64,000 bases of DNA. Source: Pseudomonas sp. BP8 (lineage in GTDB: Bacteria; Pseudomonadota; Gammaproteobacteria; Pseudomonadales; Pseudomonadaceae). The stretch is taken from positions 2,394,001-2,458,000 of the forward strand of contig NZ_JAGINK010000001.1 of the NCBI RefSeq assembly GCF_017875955.1. The letters run 5' to 3'. Below are positions 54,047 through 63,262 of this stretch, piece by piece; positions within the stretch are counted from its first letter, which is position 1; each line of letters begins with the position of its first letter. The notes beneath the pieces are model-generated. The model was not told the DNA's origin. It saw only the letters and a list, made by a program, of their open reading frames with translations, and ran no database searches. The position numbers and the translations under genes were made by a program.

Positions 54047-54070
54047 CAGGCATCCAGCGGAGCAGGGCAC

Positions 54071-55735
54071 TTACATGTTCGGGTAAGTCGGCCCACCCGC
54101 GCCTTCAGGGGCAACCCAGGTAATGTTCTGGGCCGGATCCTTGATATCGCACGTCTTGCAGTGCACGCAGTTCTGCGCGTTGATCTGGAAACGCTTGGCG
54201 CCATCGTCCTGAGTCACCACTTCATACACCCCAGCCGGGCAGTAACGCTGAGCCGGCTCATCGTACAGCGGCAGGTTGCTGGCGATCGGGATGTTCGGAT
54301 CGGTCAGCTTCAGGTGGCAGGGCTGCTCTTCTTCGTGGTTGGTGCTGGAGAGGAATACCGAGCTCAACTTGTCGAAGCTCAGCTTGCCGTCCGGTTTCGG
54401 GTAGTCGATCTTGGTCGAGTCCGCCGCAAGCTTCAGGCAGGCGTAGTCCGGCTTGGTATCGTGCAAGGTGAACGGCAGCTTGCCAGCGAACCAGTTCTGG
54501 TCGACGTAGTTGAACGCCGCGCCAAGCAGCGGGCCGAACTTGTGCATGGCCGGGCCGAAATTACGGCTGGCGAACAGTTCATCATGCAACCAGCTGGCCT
54601 TGAACGCCTCGACGTAGCTGTTGAGCGCGTCGCCACCCTCGCTGCCCGCAATCAACGCATCGGCTACCGCATCGGCGGCCAGCATGCCGGACTTCATTGC
54701 AGTGTGGCTGCCCTTGATCTTGGCCACGTTCATCGTACCCAGGTCGCAGCCGATCAGCGCGCCGCCGGCGAAAACCATCTTCGGCAACGAGTTCAAGCCG
54801 CCCTTGGCCAGTGCGCGAGCGCCATAGGAGATGCGCTTGCCGCCTTCGAGGTACTGGCTGATCACCGGGTGGTGCTTCAGGCGCTGGAACTCGTCGAACG
54901 GCGACAGGAAGGCATTGCTGTAGGACAGGTCAACGATCAGGCCAACCACCACCTGGTTGTTTTCCAGGTGATAGAGGAACGAGCCACCGGTGTTCTCGCT
55001 GCTGACGACATTCAGCGGCCAGCCGGCGGTGTGCACCACCAGGCCTTGCTCATGCTTGGCCGGGTCGATTTCCCAGATTTCCTTGAGGCCGATGCCGTAA
55101 TGCTGGACGTCGGATTCGCTGTCGAGGTCGAAGCGCTTGATCAGTTGCTTGCCGATGTGGCCACGGCAGCCTTCGGCGAACAGCGTGTACTTGGCGCGCA
55201 GTTCCATCCCCGGGGTGTACAGGCCGTCTTTCGGATTGCCTTCGCGATCGACACCCAGGTCACCGGTGACGATGCCGCGGACTACGCCGTTGTCGTCGAA
55301 CAGCGCTTCCTGAGCGGCAAAGCCTGGGTAGATTTCAACGCCCAGGTTTTCTGCCTGCTGGGCCAGCCAGCGGCACAGGTTGCCCAGCGAAATGATGTAG
55401 TTGCCATGGTTGTGCATGGTCTTGGGCACGAACAGGTCGGGCACCTTGACCGAGCTGCCCTGGTCCTTGAGCACATAGATGTCGTCGCGCTTGACCTCGG
55501 TATTCAGCGGTGCGCCGAGCTCTTTCCAGTCAGGGAACAGTTCGTTCAGCGCACGCGGCTCGAACACCGCGCCGGAGAGGATGTGGGCGCCCACTTCGGA
55601 GCCTTTCTCGACCACGCAGACGCTGATCTCGCTACCGGCTTCGGCGGCCTTCTGCTTCAGGCGGCAGGCGGCGGACAGGCCTGCCGGCCCGGCGCCGACA
55701 ATGACCACGTCGAATTCCATGTATTCGCGTTCCAC
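54071..55735 (-). CDS. etfD: Electron-transfer flavoprotein:ubiquinone oxidoreductase
   Basis: 554 aa from GTG 55735, with AGGAGA 6-7 nt upstream; a TTG six codons earlier lies on the ribosome-binding site and is rejected. The N-terminal FAD Rossmann motif is VVIVGAGPAGLSAACRLKQK. The middle carries SYGARALAKGGLNSLPKMVF and GGALIGCDLGTMNVAKIKG. The C-terminal ferredoxin-like 4Fe-4S site is QNCVHCKTCDIKDPAQNITW plus an earlier Cys (RYCPAGVYEV). It passes electrons from reduced ETF, fed by acyl-CoA and other dehydrogenases, to ubiquinone at the inner membrane. It is divergent from etfBA with a PsrA-like site in the shared upstream region. Confidence 0.95.
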   Translation of the reverse strand: MEREYMEFDVVIVGAGPAGLSAACRLKQKAAEAGSEISVCVVEKGSEVGAHILSGAVFEPRALNELFPDWKELGAPLNTEVKRDDIYVLKDQGSSVKVPDLFVPKTMHNHGNYIISLGNLCRWLAQQAENLGVEIYPGFAAQEALFDDNGVVRGIVTGDLGVDREGNPKDGLYTPGMELRAKYTLFAEGCRGHIGKQLIKRFDLDSESDVQHYGIGLKEIWEIDPAKHEQGLVVHTAGWPLNVVSSENTGGSFLYHLENNQVVVGLIVDLSYSNAFLSPFDEFQRLKHHPVISQYLEGGKRISYGARALAKGGLNSLPKMVFAGGALIGCDLGTMNVAKIKGSHTAMKSGMLAADAVADALIAGSEGGDALNSYVEAFKASWLHDELFASRNFGPAMHKFGPLLGAAFNYVDQNWFAGKLPFTLHDTKPDYACLKLAADSTKIDYPKPDGKLSFDKLSSVFLSSTNHEEEQPCHLKLTDPNIPIASNLPLYDEPAQRYCPAGVYEVVTQDDGAKRFQINAQNCVHCKTCDIKDPAQNITWVAPEGAGGPTYPNM

Positions 55736-56279
55736 TGGTTCTCTCCTACTCAAGGCTCATCGCTGTTGCTTGTCTTGTGGGTGACGGGTAGCCACTCGTA
55801 GCTATCTATGCTGTAGCTTTGCGAATAACCGACTACACCGTTTTGTCTTGGCGCGCATTATATCTACACCACTCGGCGGGTCCAATACAAACGTTTGTTT
55901 GAATTTGCCGGAGCCCAGTAAAATCACAGGGACGCGGCTTGAGGCTGGCCGATTTGCCGTATTGACCGGGCTGGGTGTTACGGTCAAGATACGAGCGGTT
56001 TTACGCTCGCCGTAGGCTGAACGTCGGGCGCAGGAGCACCCCTAAAGACCAGGCGCAGAGCAGGGTTTTCAGGCTGAAACCCGTTTTGTAGTGGAGTTTA
56101 CACGCCACCACAGAAAATGACTCGCGGGTTTTGCCAGCAAGGGTCGATACAAGACTGATTGGTCATTGTGAAGATCGCATGCCCTGGAACGTTTTTAGAG
56201 GTGCCCTTGTACCCACGCGCAATCGCCGGGCTTTTGCCCCCAGGCGACATTCTTTTCACCGGAGAGTAACGAGGAATCC
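55736..56279. other. Divergent promoter region of etfD and etfBA
   Basis: This is a 544-bp gap. It holds the PsrA-like palindrome at 55888-55901, and upstream of etfB an AT-richer stretch (56100-56200) likely to contain its promoter. I see no convincing ORF. Confidence 0.6.
55888..55901. promoter_or_regulatory. PsrA-like operator, CAAAC-N4-GTTTG
   Basis: CAAACGTTTGTTTG fits the (G/C)AAAC-N4-GTTT(G/C) site of the TetR-family fatty-acid sensor PsrA of pseudomonads. It lies about 150 bp upstream of etfD. PsrA is reported to control etf and beta-oxidation genes in P. aeruginosa, which fits the location. The match was read by eye. Confidence 0.65.
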
Positions 56280-57029
56280 ATGAAGGTTCTTGTAGCTGTC
56301 AAACGAGTGGTCGACTACAACGTCAAGGTTCGCGTCAAGGCGGACAACTCCGGCGTCGACCTTGCAAACGTCAAGATGTCCATGAACCCCTTCTGCGAAA
56401 TCGCCGTGGAAGAAGCCGTACGCCTCAAAGAGAAGGGCGTAGTCACCGAGATCGTCGCCGTTTCCGTTGGCCCGACCGCTGCCCAGGAACAGCTGCGCAC
56501 TGCGCTGGCCCTCGGTGCCGACCGTGCGATCCTGGTCGAGACCAGCGATGAGCTGAACTCGCTGGCCGTGGCCAAGGCGCTCAAGGCCGTGGTCGACAAG
56601 GAGCAGCCACAACTGGTGATCCTCGGCAAGCAGGCCATCGACAGTGACAACAACCAGACCGGCCAGATGCTCGCCGCGCTGACCGGCTTCGCCCAGGGCA
56701 CCTTCGCTTCCAAGGTTGAAGTGGCTGGCGACACGCTCAACGTCACCCGCGAAATCGATGGTGGCCTGCAGACCGTTGCGCTCAACCTGCCGGCGATTGT
56801 CACCACCGACCTACGTCTGAACGAGCCGCGCTATGCGTCGCTGCCGAACATCATGAAGGCCAAGAAGAAGCCGCTGGAGACTGTTACTCCGGATGCGCTG
56901 GGCGTTTCCACCGCCTCCACCACCAAGACCCTGAAAGTCGAAGCGCCGGCTGCCCGCAGCGCGGGTATCAAGGTCAAGTCGGTGGCCGAACTGGTCGAGA
57001 AGCTGAAGAACGAAGCGAAGGTAATCTAA
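56280..57029 (+). CDS. etfB: Electron-transfer flavoprotein subunit beta
   Basis: 249 aa from ATG 56280 with GAGG upstream. The N-terminus [20 protein letters not shown] and the segment [20 protein letters not shown] are typical of ETF beta, as are [20 protein letters not shown] and the C-terminal [20 protein letters not shown]. It binds AMP and part of the FAD pocket and carries the recognition loop for dehydrogenases. It is directly followed by etfA (stop and start adjacent), forming the soluble heterodimer that feeds etfD. Confidence 0.96.
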   Translation: MKVLVAVKRVVDYNVKVRVKADNSGVDLANVKMSMNPFCEIAVEEAVRLKEKGVVTEIVAVSVGPTAAQEQLRTALALGADRAILVETSDELNSLAVAKALKAVVDKEQPQLVILGKQAIDSDNNQTGQMLAALTGFAQGTFASKVEVAGDTLNVTREIDGGLQTVALNLPAIVTTDLRLNEPRYASLPNIMKAKKKPLETVTPDALGVSTASTTKTLKVEAPAARSAGIKVKSVAELVEKLKNEAKVI

Positions 57030-57959
57030 ATGACTATCCTGGTTGTCGCTGAATACGAGAACGGTGCCGTTGCCCCGTCCACCCTGAACACTGTCGCCGC
57101 TGCCGCCAAGATCGGTGGTGATGTACACCTGCTGGTCGCTGGCCAGAACGTTGGCGGCGTCGCCGAGTCCGCTGCCAAGATCGCCGGCGTTGCCAAGGTG
57201 CTGGTTGCTGATAACGCGGCCTACGCGCACCTGCTGCCTGAGAACGCTGCGCCGCTGATCGTCGAGCTGGCTCAGGGCTACAGCCACGTGCTGGCTCCGG
57301 CCACTACCAATGGCAAGAACATCCTGCCGCGCGTTGCCGCGCTGCTCGATGTCGACCAGATCTCCGAGATCATCGCGGTCGAGTCGGCCGACACTTTCAA
57401 GCGCCCAATCTACGCCGGTAACGCCATCGCCACCGTGCAATCGAGCGCTGCGGTCAAGGTCATCACCGTGCGTACCACCGGTTTCGACCCGGTTGCTGCT
57501 GAAGGCGGTTCGGCCTCGGTTGAAGCCGTTGGCGCGGCCCACGACGCAGGTAAATCGAAGTTCGTCGGCGAAGAGCTGGCCAAGTCCGATCGTCCTGAGC
57601 TGACCGCTGCCAAGATCGTTGTTTCCGGCGGCCGCGGCATGGGCAACGGTGACAACTTCAAGCACCTGTACGCCCTGGCCGACAAGCTCGGCGCCGCTGT
57701 CGGTGCCTCGCGCGCCGCAGTCGACGCAGGCTTCGTGCCCAATGACATGCAGGTCGGCCAGACCGGCAAGATCGTCGCCCCGCAGCTGTACATCGCGGTC
57801 GGCATCTCCGGTGCGATCCAGCACCTGGCCGGCATGAAAGACTCCAAAGTGATCGTTGCGATCAACAAGGATGAAGAGGCGCCGATCTTCCAGGTGGCTG
57901 ATTACGGCCTGGTCGCGGACCTGTTCGAAGCGGTTCCAGAGCTGGAAAAGCTGGTCTGA
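57030..57959 (+). CDS. etfA: Electron-transfer flavoprotein subunit alpha
   Basis: 309 aa, starting at the base after the etfB stop. N-terminal [20 protein letters not shown], then the FAD-binding C-terminal domain: [73 protein letters not shown] and DLFEAVPEL. It holds the redox FAD of the ETF heterodimer in the cytoplasm. An intrinsic terminator follows 25 bp downstream. Confidence 0.96.
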   Translation: MTILVVAEYENGAVAPSTLNTVAAAAKIGGDVHLLVAGQNVGGVAESAAKIAGVAKVLVADNAAYAHLLPENAAPLIVELAQGYSHVLAPATTNGKNILPRVAALLDVDQISEIIAVESADTFKRPIYAGNAIATVQSSAAVKVITVRTTGFDPVAAEGGSASVEAVGAAHDAGKSKFVGEELAKSDRPELTAAKIVVSGGRGMGNGDNFKHLYALADKLGAAVGASRAAVDAGFVPNDMQVGQTGKIVAPQLYIAVGISGAIQHLAGMKDSKVIVAINKDEEAPIFQVADYGLVADLFEAVPELEKLV

Positions 57960-57984
57960 TCCGCCTGCTTCACTTATAAAGAAG

Positions 57985-58017
57985 CCCGGCCCTCATCGCG
58001 AGGGCCGGGTTTTTTTA
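57985..58017 (+). terminator. Intrinsic terminator after etfBA
   Basis: A 10-bp stem CCCGGCCCTC / GAGGGCCGGG with loop ATCGC is followed by TTTTTTT. Confidence 0.92.
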
Positions 58018-58036
58018 TGGCTGCAAGGAGTAGCGC

Positions 58037-58858
58037 ATGAAGTATCGCGGAACAGCCACGGCCCTGAGCTGCCTGGCGGCGCTGCTGTCGCCTTGGGCAC
58101 TGGCGGCGGGCAAGTGCGAGCGCCTGGTGGCGACCGGCAGCCCGGATGCCCCGCCGTATTCCTGGCAGGACCCTGCAGATCCACGGCACCTGATCGGCGC
58201 CAATGTCGACCTGCTGCGCCAGGTGGCGAGCGAACTGGGGGTGAAGGTCGAAGTACTGAGTGCCGGCAAGCGCGACCAGGCCTTGGAAGAGGTGCGCAGT
58301 GGGCGTATGGACCTGTTGCTCGACACACCCATGCAGGTCGGGCAGTTGACGGCCTTCGACTACATTCACCCGGCGTTACAGCTGAACGAGTACCTGGTCT
58401 GGACTCGGCATGACGGCAATGTGGTGTTCGATGGCCCGGCTGACCTTGCGCAATACCAGGGCAGCCTCTCGGAAAAAGCCCGGCTGACGCCCGCCTTCGA
58501 GGCCTTCGCCAAGGCTCAGCTCAAGCTGGTGCCCGCGCAGAATCTGACCCAGGCATTTCAGAAACTGGTACTCGGCCAGGTCGACTACGTCCTGGCTGGG
58601 CGCTTCTCGGGGATGGCCATGGTGCAGGGCTTGGGCATGGCCGATGACCTGATTGCCCGTGGCCTGCCGGTCGACAGGCCCGGATTGTACCTGGCGGTGT
58701 CGCACAATTCGGCCTGCAACGACGCCTGGTTGCGCGGACAACTGACGAAAAAACTGACAGAATTGCCGATCTCCGGTGCGTCCGAGGCTGTTCTGCAGCG
58801 CAACGTCGAGCGCTGGAAGGCGCAAATGCAGCCGCCTGCGGACGCCCCCAAACAGTAG
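58037..58858 (+). CDS. Periplasmic substrate-binding protein, family 3 (amino-acid-type)
   Basis: 273 aa from ATG 58037 (AAGGAG 7 nt upstream). A signal peptide (ALSCLAALLSPWALAAG) precedes a family 3 solute-binding domain: RLVATGSPDAPPYSWQDP, GANVDLLRQVASELGVKVEV, and an internal LVLGQVDYVLAGRFSG. No ABC permease or ATPase genes are adjacent. Instead it runs into two lipoprotein genes with a 7-bp gap, so a sensing or envelope role is possible. The ligand is unknown. Confidence 0.82.
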   Translation: MKYRGTATALSCLAALLSPWALAAGKCERLVATGSPDAPPYSWQDPADPRHLIGANVDLLRQVASELGVKVEVLSAGKRDQALEEVRSGRMDLLLDTPMQVGQLTAFDYIHPALQLNEYLVWTRHDGNVVFDGPADLAQYQGSLSEKARLTPAFEAFAKAQLKLVPAQNLTQAFQKLVLGQVDYVLAGRFSGMAMVQGLGMADDLIARGLPVDRPGLYLAVSHNSACNDAWLRGQLTKKLTELPISGASEAVLQRNVERWKAQMQPPADAPKQ

Positions 58859-58865
58859 GAAGATT

Positions 58866-59222
58866 GTGTTGAGAATCCAACCCTTGATCCTGGCCCTGGC
58901 CGTAATCGGCCTGGCTGGCTGTGCCAATGACCCGGCGCCCAATGAACAGTTGCGCTTGTCTGAACAAGCGCTGGAGCAGGCCAAGGCCGTCGGTGCCACC
59001 GACCAGGTCGAAGCGCTGAAACTGGCTGAAGACAAGCTGACCCGGGCGAAAAGCAACCTGCTGACTGCAGACTACCGCGACGCGCGGATGCGCGCAGAGC
59101 AGGCCGAGCTTGATGCGCGTCTGGCCGAGGCGCAGGTGCTGACCCACAAGAGCGAGGAGCAGCTCACGCTGCTGGAGTCACGCGTCAAGCGCTTGCGTAA
59201 ACAGTTGGAGGTACAGCCATGA
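58866..59222 (+). CDS. Small DUF4398-type lipoprotein with coiled coil
   Basis: 118 aa. GTG 58866 is chosen (AGGA 6 nt upstream); the adjacent TTG is an alternative. The signal peptide ends in a lipobox, VIGLAGC. The mature part is almost wholly helical and Ala/Glu/Leu-rich (LRLSEQALEQAKAVGATDQV, KLAEDKLTRAKSNLL), the DUF4398 pattern. It overlaps the next gene as ATGA. An envelope lipoprotein of unknown function, always near an OmpA-like partner here. Confidence 0.78.
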   Translation: MLRIQPLILALAVIGLAGCANDPAPNEQLRLSEQALEQAKAVGATDQVEALKLAEDKLTRAKSNLLTADYRDARMRAEQAELDARLAEAQVLTHKSEEQLTLLESRVKRLRKQLEVQP

Positions 59223-60028
59223 GGCGCGCTACACCTATCGCCGCCCTGGCATTGCTGGCGCTGGCCGGTTTGCAAGGCTGTGCCAGTCAGCGCAGTGAAA
59301 GCGCACTGGCGGATGCCAACACGGCCTTCCAGAAGGTCAAGGATGACTCCGACGTGCTGCGCAGTGCGCCGCGTGATGTGATCCGCGCGGGTGAGTCGCT
59401 GGCCCGGGCCGATCGGCTCTCCAGCTACATCGGCACCGGTGCCGATGTGCGCCATTATGCCTACCTCAGTCAGCGCTACAGCGAGATTGCCGGCGAGCAT
59501 GCCAAGCTTGCGTTGAATCAGGAGCGGATCGCCAAGCTCGACCTCGAGCGTCAGCGTCTGCAGCTGGCCCTGCGCGAGGCCAAGCTGGCCAGCGTGCAGC
59601 AGCAGGGCAAGTGGCTCGAAGCGCAGATCAATGCCCTGGCCTCCGAGCAGAGCGATCGTGGCCTGGTGATGACGTTGGGCGACGTGTTGTTCGATACCGG
59701 CCGTGCCGACCTGAAGAGCTCGGCCAGCCGCACGGTGCTCAAGCTGGTGCAGTTTCTTCAGTTGAATCCGCGGCGCGTGGTGCGTATCGAGGGTTACACC
59801 GACAGCACCGGGGCCCCGGAAGACAACCTCAAGCTGTCGCGTGATCGGGCCCAGGCCGTGGCTGACATGCTGGTCGATCTCGGCGTCGACGAGAAGCGTA
59901 TTGAGGTCGAGGGTTATGGTGACCAGTACCCGATAGAGGCCAATGCCTCGGAGCGGGGCAGGGCGCAGAACCGTCGCGTTGAAATCGTGTTCTCGGACGA
60001 TAAAGGCAAGCTCGCCGCGCCACGGTGA
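59219..60028 (+). CDS. OmpA-family lipoprotein (peptidoglycan-binding)
   Basis: 269 aa from ATG 59219 at the ATGA overlap. Lipobox LALAGLQGC, then a helical DUF4398-like segment (SESALADANTAFQKVKDDSD, ARADRLSSYIGTG), then a C-terminal OmpA domain: LGDVLFDTGRADLK, RIEGYTDSTGAPEDNLKLSR-DRAQAVADML and EGYGDQYPIEANASERGRAQ-NRRVEIVF. The Asp and Arg of the NxxLSxxRAxxV and NRRVEI motifs that hold diaminopimelate are present. It probably tethers the outer membrane to peptidoglycan. Confidence 0.88.
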   Translation: MRRATPIAALALLALAGLQGCASQRSESALADANTAFQKVKDDSDVLRSAPRDVIRAGESLARADRLSSYIGTGADVRHYAYLSQRYSEIAGEHAKLALNQERIAKLDLERQRLQLALREAKLASVQQQGKWLEAQINALASEQSDRGLVMTLGDVLFDTGRADLKSSASRTVLKLVQFLQLNPRRVVRIEGYTDSTGAPEDNLKLSRDRAQAVADMLVDLGVDEKRIEVEGYGDQYPIEANASERGRAQNRRVEIVFSDDKGKLAAPR

Positions 60029-60228
60029 TTGGTTGAAAAAGCGCGGGGCGTTTTGCGCCCCTCTCGCGCCACACGCGCGTCCCCGCAGGAAGCGCGCGGC
60101 GCTGGTCATGCAACTGTAATGTCGACTATTCTGCAATCTGTCCCAGTACACTTTGCAACTGTTCCGGTATTCTGCCTTTCAGTGAGTCGCACAAAAACAA
60201 CGACCCGTCCGCGCTTCGAGAAACCGTC

Positions 60229-61671
60229 ATGACCAACCTGCTGCTGTATCAGCGCATCGCCCAGCAACTGGCCGATGACATCCGTCGTGGTGTCTACCAG
60301 CCCGGCGAGCGCGTGCCTTCTGTACGCAAGATGAGCGCCCAGCTCAATGTCAGCCATGCCACGGTATTGCAGGCGTATGCCAATCTCGAAGACCAGGGCC
60401 TGATTCGAGCCCGTCCGCAGTCAGGCTACTACGTCCACCAGACGCCGGCCTTGACTGCGCAGACGCCGGATATCGCCCGGGTCGAGCGGCCTGGATTGGT
60501 CACCCGGGCCACCATCATCCAGCAGGTGCTTACCGAGGCACGCCGCGATGGCGTCTTCCCTTTCGGTGCGGCCGTGCCGCATGTCGATTACCTGCCGGTC
60601 AGGGCGCTGCACCAGCAGTTGGCCAAAGTCACCCGGTTTCACAGTCCGCGGGCATTCAGCTACATGTTCAGCCCCGGTTTCGAGCCGCTGCGTCGGCAGA
60701 TTGCCATTCGTATGCGCGATGCCGGGGTGCTGGTCGATCCGCGGGAGATCATCGTCACCCATGGCTGTGTCGATGCGCTGCAGATGTCGCTGCGGGTGCT
60801 GACCCGGCCGGGTGACCTGATCGCCGCCGAGTCGCCGACCTACTACGGCTTGCTGCAATTGGCCGACCTGCTCGGCCTCAAGGTGATCGAGATTCCCAGT
60901 GATCCCTCTACCGGGATCAGCCTCGAGGCGCTGCAGCTGGCTGCCAATCAGTGGTCGATCAAGGCCTTGGTGCTGACCTCCAGGCTAAGCAATCCACTGG
61001 GTGGCACCATTCCTGAGGAGCGCCAGAAGCAACTGTTGCGCCTGGCGTCGGACTTCGACATCCAGATCGTCGAGGACGATATCTATGGCGAGCTGATGTT
61101 CGAGCAGGGGCGGACCAAGGCGCTCAAGGCTTATGATCGGCTGGACCGGGTGATCTACTGCTCGAGTTTCTCCAAGACGTTGTCACCCGGTGTGCGGGTC
61201 GGCTGGATGATCGCCGGGCGCTACCAGGCCGAGATCCAGCGGCTGCAGACCTTTACCACGCACTCTGCTTGCAGCGTGACCCAGATGGGCGTAGCGGCCT
61301 ACCTGGAAAACGGCGGCTATGATCGCCATCTGCGCTTCATTCGCCAGGAGTACCGCAAGAACCTCAGCGCGTATCAGCTGGCTGTGCAGCAGCATTTCCC
61401 CGAGGGTACCCAGATGACCCGGCCAACCGGTGGTTTCATCTTGTGGGTGAGCCTGCCCGGGCGGGTCAATACCCAGGATTTGCACGTCCGCGCGCTGGAG
61501 CAGGGCATCAGTATCGCGCCGGGGCTGATCTTCAGTAATACCGAGCAGTTCAACCACTGCATACGCTTGAACTGCGGGATCCCGTGGAACAAGGAGGCCG
61601 AGCGTGCGGTGATCACCCTCGGCTTGCTGGCGCAGCAGTTGTGCAAGGAGTCTACCGGTTCACTGTTCTAG
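60229..61671 (+). CDS. MocR-type (GntR/aminotransferase) transcriptional regulator
   Basis: 480 aa from ATG 60229. The N-terminal ~70 residues are a GntR winged helix (QQLADDIRRGVYQPGERVPS, VSHATVLQAYANLEDQGLIR, ARPQSGYYV). A linker leads to a fold-type I aminotransferase domain (VTHGCVDALQMSLRVLTRPG, SRLSNPLGGTIPEE, IVEDDIYGELMF, and PLP lysine in YCSSFSKTLSPGVRVGWM). Such proteins use PLP as effector and usually regulate a nearby or amino-acid/vitamin gene. No obvious divergent target is adjacent; the 200 bp upstream holds repeated CTGCAA/TTTGCAACTG-like words that could be autoregulatory sites (weak). Confidence 0.9.
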   Translation: MTNLLLYQRIAQQLADDIRRGVYQPGERVPSVRKMSAQLNVSHATVLQAYANLEDQGLIRARPQSGYYVHQTPALTAQTPDIARVERPGLVTRATIIQQVLTEARRDGVFPFGAAVPHVDYLPVRALHQQLAKVTRFHSPRAFSYMFSPGFEPLRRQIAIRMRDAGVLVDPREIIVTHGCVDALQMSLRVLTRPGDLIAAESPTYYGLLQLADLLGLKVIEIPSDPSTGISLEALQLAANQWSIKALVLTSRLSNPLGGTIPEERQKQLLRLASDFDIQIVEDDIYGELMFEQGRTKALKAYDRLDRVIYCSSFSKTLSPGVRVGWMIAGRYQAEIQRLQTFTTHSACSVTQMGVAAYLENGGYDRHLRFIRQEYRKNLSAYQLAVQQHFPEGTQMTRPTGGFILWVSLPGRVNTQDLHVRALEQGISIAPGLIFSNTEQFNHCIRLNCGIPWNKEAERAVITLGLLAQQLCKESTGSLF

Positions 61672-61732
61672 TCTTGCCTAATGCTGGCATAACAGACAGC
61701 ATATGCCTCTTTCTGCCGTGTTCTTGAAGTCC

Positions 61733-62233
61733 ATGAAAGCACTGCGCACTGTTGCCTTGATGCTCTGTCTTGCGCCGCTGGCTCTGTCCAGCGGCATGCT
61801 GCAGGCTGCCCAGCCTGCGCCAAAGGCCGAGCCGGCCAAGAGTGTGTCGGCCAAGCCGGCAGGCAAACCAACGCCTGCGCCGGCAAAAAAGCCTGACAGC
61901 AAAGCCGCCGTACACAGCAAGCCCAAGCCCAAACCCAAGCCGAAGGCCAAGCCCAAAGCGGTCAGCAAGGCAGTGGCCCAGCCACTGCCCAAGCCCAAGC
62001 TGGACCTGAGCTTGCCGGCTGACATGGTCGATGATCTCGAGCCCGACGTGGATGCCTTGTCGCCACGACGCAAGCCCTTGCTGCCGGCGATGTTCCCGCA
62101 GAATCCGTTGCCTGATGACAGCCCGTTCCAGCTCAATGGCCGTTTGATCAGCAACGAGATGCAGCTGCAATTGCGCAACGACAGTCGCCGTGACGTCGAG
62201 GGTGCGGCCATCGATTTCGAGTTTCGTCAGTAG
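61733..62233 (+). CDS. Exported Lys/Pro/Ala-rich hypothetical protein
   Basis: 166 aa from ATG 61733, which opens a clean signal peptide (MKALRTVALMLCLAPLALSS ending LQAAQ); an upstream ATG (61703) adds ten unlikely residues. Residues ~30-85 are a low-complexity Lys-Pro-Ala stretch (KPKPKPKPKAKPK), like the periplasm-spanning linkers of TonB or TolA. The C-terminal part (PFQLNGRLISNEMQLQLRND) is conserved-looking but unrecognised. It is probably anchored in the envelope. No function is assigned. Confidence 0.7.
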   Translation: MKALRTVALMLCLAPLALSSGMLQAAQPAPKAEPAKSVSAKPAGKPTPAPAKKPDSKAAVHSKPKPKPKPKAKPKAVSKAVAQPLPKPKLDLSLPADMVDDLEPDVDALSPRRKPLLPAMFPQNPLPDDSPFQLNGRLISNEMQLQLRNDSRRDVEGAAIDFEFRQ

Positions 62234-62283
62234 CAGCCAGACTGACTGTCGAGTCACGGCGGATTTCAATTCGCCAGCAATTT

Positions 62284-62297
62284 CAAACGTATGTTTG
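62284..62297. promoter_or_regulatory. Second PsrA-like operator, CAAAC-N4-GTTTG
   Basis: CAAACGTATGTTTG is a 14-bp palindrome matching the same pattern as the etf site at 55888. It lies 56 bp upstream of the Cys-cluster gene at 62353, a good place for an operator. Confidence 0.5.
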
Positions 62298-62352
62298 AGC
62301 GGTTACTATCCAGGGACGTTCGTCCCGTTTCGCTCCAGGGAGTCCTGTTTTG

Positions 62353-62607
62353 ATGAAATGCCGAGAGGGTTGCGGTGCCTGCTGCATTGCCCCTTCCATC
62401 AGTTCGCCGATGCCGCGTATGCCCAAGGGCAAGCCCGCCGGTGAGCGTTGTCTGCACCTGACCCGCGACAACCTGTGCGAGCTGTTCGGCAAGCCCGAGC
62501 GCCCGCCGGTGTGTGGTGGCTTCAAGGCTGACGTGGAGGTGTGTGGTGCAGACAGTGATGAGGCGATCAGGCTTCTCGGTTGGCTGGAGCAGATGACGGC
62601 GGCGTGA
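62353..62607 (+). CDS. YkgJ-family cysteine-cluster protein
   Basis: 84 aa from ATG 62353 (AGGGAG 11 nt upstream). The start MKCREGCGACCIAPSIS carries the CxxxCGxCC cluster; further cysteines are in CLHL, CELFG, VCGGF and VCGA. The spacing is that of the zinc- or iron-binding YkgJ/UPF0153 family. It is small, cytoplasmic and of unknown biochemical role. It lies behind the PsrA-like palindrome. Confidence 0.82.
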   Translation: MKCREGCGACCIAPSISSPMPRMPKGKPAGERCLHLTRDNLCELFGKPERPPVCGGFKADVEVCGADSDEAIRLLGWLEQMTAA

Positions 62608-62637
62608 CACCTAGGATCTTCGACAACAAGGATAAAG

Positions 62638-63246
62638 ATGATGAGATCGTTCAAGCGTATTGCACTGCTGTGTAGCCTGGGTGCCGTGCTGGCGCCGGCG
62701 GCCTGGGCCGAAGAGTGGAAGTTGGCCAAGGATGAGGGCGGGATCAAGGTCTCCCTCAGTGAGGTGGCTGGCTCCGAATACAAGGCCTACCGTGGCGTTG
62801 CCGTGATCAAGGCGCCGTTGGCCAAGGTCAGGGCGTTGCAGGAGGATGTGGCGGGCGCCTGCGCCTGGGTGTACGAGTGCAAGTCGCAAAAATTGCTCAA
62901 GCATGAAGGTGACCAGAGCTGGACCTACACCCAGTTCAATACGCCGTGGCCGGTGACGCCGCGTGACTCGGTCCTGCACATCACCACAGTCGAGGGGTCG
63001 GACGGCAGCCTCACGCGCACGCTTGAAGAGCAGCCGAAGTACCTGCCTGAAGAGAAGGGCTTTGTGCGTGTAGCGCAGGTGCAGGGCTTCTGGAAGCTGG
63101 TGCCAAAGGGCGATAGCACTGAGGTGACTTACCAGGTGCACACCGAGCCTGGTGGTAGCGTGCCTTCCTGGTTGGCAAACAAATTCGTCGTCGATGCCCC
63201 TTTCAACACATTGAGGCAACTCAAGGCGCTCGCCGAGAGGCCTTGA
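62638..63246 (+). CDS. Exported START-domain (StAR-related lipid-transfer) protein
   Basis: 202 aa from ATG 62638 with AAGGA upstream; the next codon is also ATG. The signal peptide is FKRIALLCSLGAVLAPAAWA. The body has the START pattern: EEWKLAKDEGGIKVSLSEV, GVAVIKAPLAKVRALQEDV, QFNTPWPVTPRDSVLHITTV and KLVPKGDSTEVTYQVHTEPG, ending with NKFVVDAPFNTLRQLK. It is probably a periplasmic hydrophobic-ligand binder. The gene is close to the Cys-cluster gene (30 bp) and may be cotranscribed. Confidence 0.85.
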   Translation: MMRSFKRIALLCSLGAVLAPAAWAEEWKLAKDEGGIKVSLSEVAGSEYKAYRGVAVIKAPLAKVRALQEDVAGACAWVYECKSQKLLKHEGDQSWTYTQFNTPWPVTPRDSVLHITTVEGSDGSLTRTLEEQPKYLPEEKGFVRVAQVQGFWKLVPKGDSTEVTYQVHTEPGGSVPSWLANKFVVDAPFNTLRQLKALAERP

Positions 63247-63262
63247 GAGTGCCAGGCCTGCC

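Noticed and set aside
54161..55801. 546-codon plus-strand ORF opposite etfD
   Set aside because: etfD carries FAD and 4Fe-4S motifs in the minus frame; the plus frame is a mirror artefact.
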